This document shows, piece by piece, positions 62,582 through 64,000 of a stretch of 64,000 nt of DNA. Positions within the stretch are counted from its first letter, which is position 1. Every line of letters begins with the position of its first letter. Under the pieces are notes generated by a model, which was given only the letters and a program-made list of their open reading frames with translations, did no database searches and was not told the origin of the DNA. The translations under genes were made by a program, and so were the position numbers. Source of the DNA: Planobispora rosea (lineage in GTDB: Bacteria; Actinomycetota; Actinomycetes; Streptosporangiales; Streptosporangiaceae); the NCBI RefSeq assembly GCF_014648175.1, contig NZ_BMQP01000001.1, positions 62,001-126,000 of the forward strand, read 5' to 3'.

Positions 62582-63849
62582 ATGCAGTATGCCCCCGCCA
62601 CATCCCTGCCCGCCAACGCCCCCAACGGGGTGACCGCAGGCGTCGACTGGGCCAGCGCCGATCACGTCGCCTGCGTGGTCGATGCGGCCGGCAAAGTGAC
62701 CACCCGTTTCACCGTCGCCCACACCGACGCCGGACTCAACGACCTCACCCGAGGCCTCATACAAGCCGGAGCGGCCGAGGTCGCCATCGAACGCGGTGAC
62801 GGCCCCGTGGTCGAGGCCCTGCTCGCCGCCGGCCTGACCGTGGTGGTGATCAGCCCGAACCAGGTCAAGAACCTGCGCTCCCGCTACGGTGCGGCCGGCA
62901 ACAAAGACGACCGCTTCGACGCGTTCGTCTTGGCCGACACCCTGCGCACCGATCGGGCCCGGCTCCGCCGACTGACCCCCGATGACCCGGCCACCGCCAC
63001 GCTGCGGGCCACCGTGCGTGCCCGCCGTGACCTGGTCGCCCACCGGGTGGCCCTGGGCAACCAGCTACGCGCCCACCTGCAGAAGGCTCTGCCCGGCGCC
63101 GTCGGCCTGTTCGCCAGCCTGGACAGCCCGATCAGCCTGGCTTTCCTGGCCCGCTTCGACTGCCAGGACCGCGCCGACTGGCTGTCGCAGCGCCGCCTGG
63201 CCGCCTGGTTGGGCAGTGTCGGCTACTGCGGCCGGCAGAGCCCGGCCGCGCTGCTGGCCCATCTCAAAAGCGCGCCCCGCGGCGCGAGCGGCGATGACGG
63301 CGCCGCCCGCGCGCATACCACTCGTGCCCTGCTGGCCGTGCTGGCTGCGCTGGTCGAGCAGATCAAGGCCCTGGAGGCGCAGATCGCCGAGCAACTCGCG
63401 GTGCACGCCGACGCGCACATCTTCACCTCGCTGCCCCGTTCGGGCACCGTGCGCGCCGCCCGGCTACTGGCTGAGATCGGCGACTGCCGCGCCCGATTCC
63501 CCGATCCGGCCGCGCTGGCGTGCCTGGCCGGGGTGGCGCCCTCGACCCGCCAGTCCGGCAAGCACAAGAGCGTCGGTTTCCGTTGGGCGGTCAACAAGCA
63601 GTTGCGGGATGCGGTCTGCGACTTTGCTGCCGACTCCCGCAGGGCCAATGTCTGGGCGGCCAAGTTGTATGCCGATGCGGTCGCCCGAGGCAAGGACCAT
63701 CCCCATGCCACCCGCATTCTCGCGCGGGCCTGGCTGTATGTGATCTGGCACTGCTGGCAGGACGGCGTCGCCTACGATCCGGCCGAGCATGGGGCCCTCC
63801 AGACCCTGCTCAGGCAAGATCAATCAGCAGCAGCTTGACACAGGGCTAC
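62340..63849 (+). mobile_element. IS110-family insertion sequence (ends approximate)
   Basis: The element carries one DEDD transposase gene with a long non-coding left flank and a very short right flank, the usual IS110-group layout. The ends lack inverted repeats, so the boundaries are estimates. The right end must fall between the transposase stop (63838) and the stop codon of the pentapeptide gene (63850-63852). The left end is only guessed. Confidence 0.6.
62582..63838 (+). CDS. IS110-family transposase
   Basis: This 418-residue DEDD transposase (bridge-RNA-guided recombinase family) has an N-terminal RuvC-like domain with Asp22 in AGVDWASADH and the downstream acidic residues in EVAIERGDGPVVEALL and NKDDRFDAFVLADTLR. 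The C-terminal Transposase_20 domain has the serine nucleophile region PRSGTVRAARLLAEIGD and LACLAGVAPSTRQSGKHK. Length is standard, and no frameshift is seen, so it may be active. The ATG at 62582 has GAGGAGG upstream; an upstream ATG at 62546 is less likely. Confidence 0.95.
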   Translation: MQYAPATSLPANAPNGVTAGVDWASADHVACVVDAAGKVTTRFTVAHTDAGLNDLTRGLIQAGAAEVAIERGDGPVVEALLAAGLTVVVISPNQVKNLRSRYGAAGNKDDRFDAFVLADTLRTDRARLRRLTPDDPATATLRATVRARRDLVAHRVALGNQLRAHLQKALPGAVGLFASLDSPISLAFLARFDCQDRADWLSQRRLAAWLGSVGYCGRQSPAALLAHLKSAPRGASGDDGAARAHTTRALLAVLAALVEQIKALEAQIAEQLAVHADAHIFTSLPRSGTVRAARLLAEIGDCRARFPDPAALACLAGVAPSTRQSGKHKSVGFRWAVNKQLRDAVCDFAADSRRANVWAAKLYADAVARGKDHPHATRILARAWLYVIWHCWQDGVAYDPAEHGALQTLLRQDQSAAA

Positions 63850-64000
63850 TCAGTCGGAACGCACGTCCAGGCCCAGCGCGACGGCGATCGTGACGGCCTG
63901 GCGGACATCGATCACGGCGTTCTTGACGGCTGTGGTGAGCGGGTCCAGCGCCGACAGATCGCTGCCGCGCAGGTCGCAGCGGGACAGGTCGGCGCTGTGC
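63850..64000 (-). CDS. Pentapeptide-repeat protein, C-terminal fragment at window edge
   Basis: The minus strand has an open frame of 49 codons ending with TGA at 63852-63850 and running off the window. It begins with pentapeptide-type repeats (ADLSR, CDLRG, SDLSA; A/C-D/N-L-x-x) and continues LDPLTTAVKNAVIDVRQAVTIAVALGLDVRSD. Pentapeptide-repeat proteins form right-handed beta helices; some protect gyrase, most have unknown roles. The IS110 element abuts its stop codon. Confidence 0.75.
   Translation of the reverse strand, partial: HSADLSRCDLRGSDLSALDPLTTAVKNAVIDVRQAVTIAVALGLDVRSD

Overview
This is about 64 kb of very GC-rich (roughly 70 percent or more) actinomycete chromosome. Heavy G/C third positions, many GTG starts, two copies of the actinobacterial SAV2177/DUF574 methyltransferase family, GlnII glutamine synthetase, IdeR/DmdR-type iron boxes and a KstR2-like regulator all fit a filamentous actinomycete. 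A Streptosporangiaceae-type genome (Streptosporangium, Nonomuraea) is my best guess, by inference only. No tRNA, rRNA or CRISPR array was seen.

Layout. 1-13.6 kb holds a cut-off MFS pump, a DUF574 methyltransferase, a small DUF4242 protein, and a cyclic-nucleotide-binding histidine kinase with its response-regulator/flavoreductase fusion partner. These two partners are split by an IS1341-type TnpB element. Then come glnII with a GlnR-like operator, a ThuA-like protein, a 1.1k-residue NACHT NTPase behind a MerR regulator, and a second DUF574 methyltransferase. 13.7-31.5 kb is a biosynthetic gene cluster, mostly one leftward transcription unit. In transcription order it encodes a possible short peptide, a Rossmann dehydrogenase, a PLP-fold DUF6002-like enzyme, an AT-less ketosynthase with a substituted catalytic His, a LanB-like protein without an elimination domain, an A-PCP-C-PCP NRPS, a KS-AT-KR-DH-ACP polyketide synthase and an A-PCP protein. 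A divergent MbtH gene sits at the right edge. No thioesterase or terminal reductase is visible.

31.6-45 kb mixes two regulons. One is a KstR2-like TetR repressor with matching palindromes in front of itself, a thiolase-like gene and an SDR gene (probable steroid or lipid catabolism). The other is an iron-uptake set: two FecCD permeases, a siderophore-binding lipoprotein and an esterase under three iron boxes, with no ATPase gene here. AlkD, a GH3 hydrolase, an ATP-grasp ligase, a histidine-phosphatase remnant and KptA lie among them. 45-64 kb holds a flavin reductase-like gene, an ECF42-type sigma factor with its DGPF/YCII partner, a Nudix protein, an M14 carboxypeptidase, an SDR, a complete five-gene oligopeptide ABC transporter operon, DUF2252, an FAD monooxygenase, a DUF1707 protein, an IS110 transposase and the end of a pentapeptide-repeat gene.

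The most novel part is the cluster at 13.7-31.5 kb. A LanB/PEARL-like enzyme, a probable non-elongating KS and an amino-acid-type enzyme pair share one operon with a short thioesterase-less NRPS/PKS line. Start sites were chosen from ribosome-binding sites and overlaps. Family names come from recognised motifs, not database searches.
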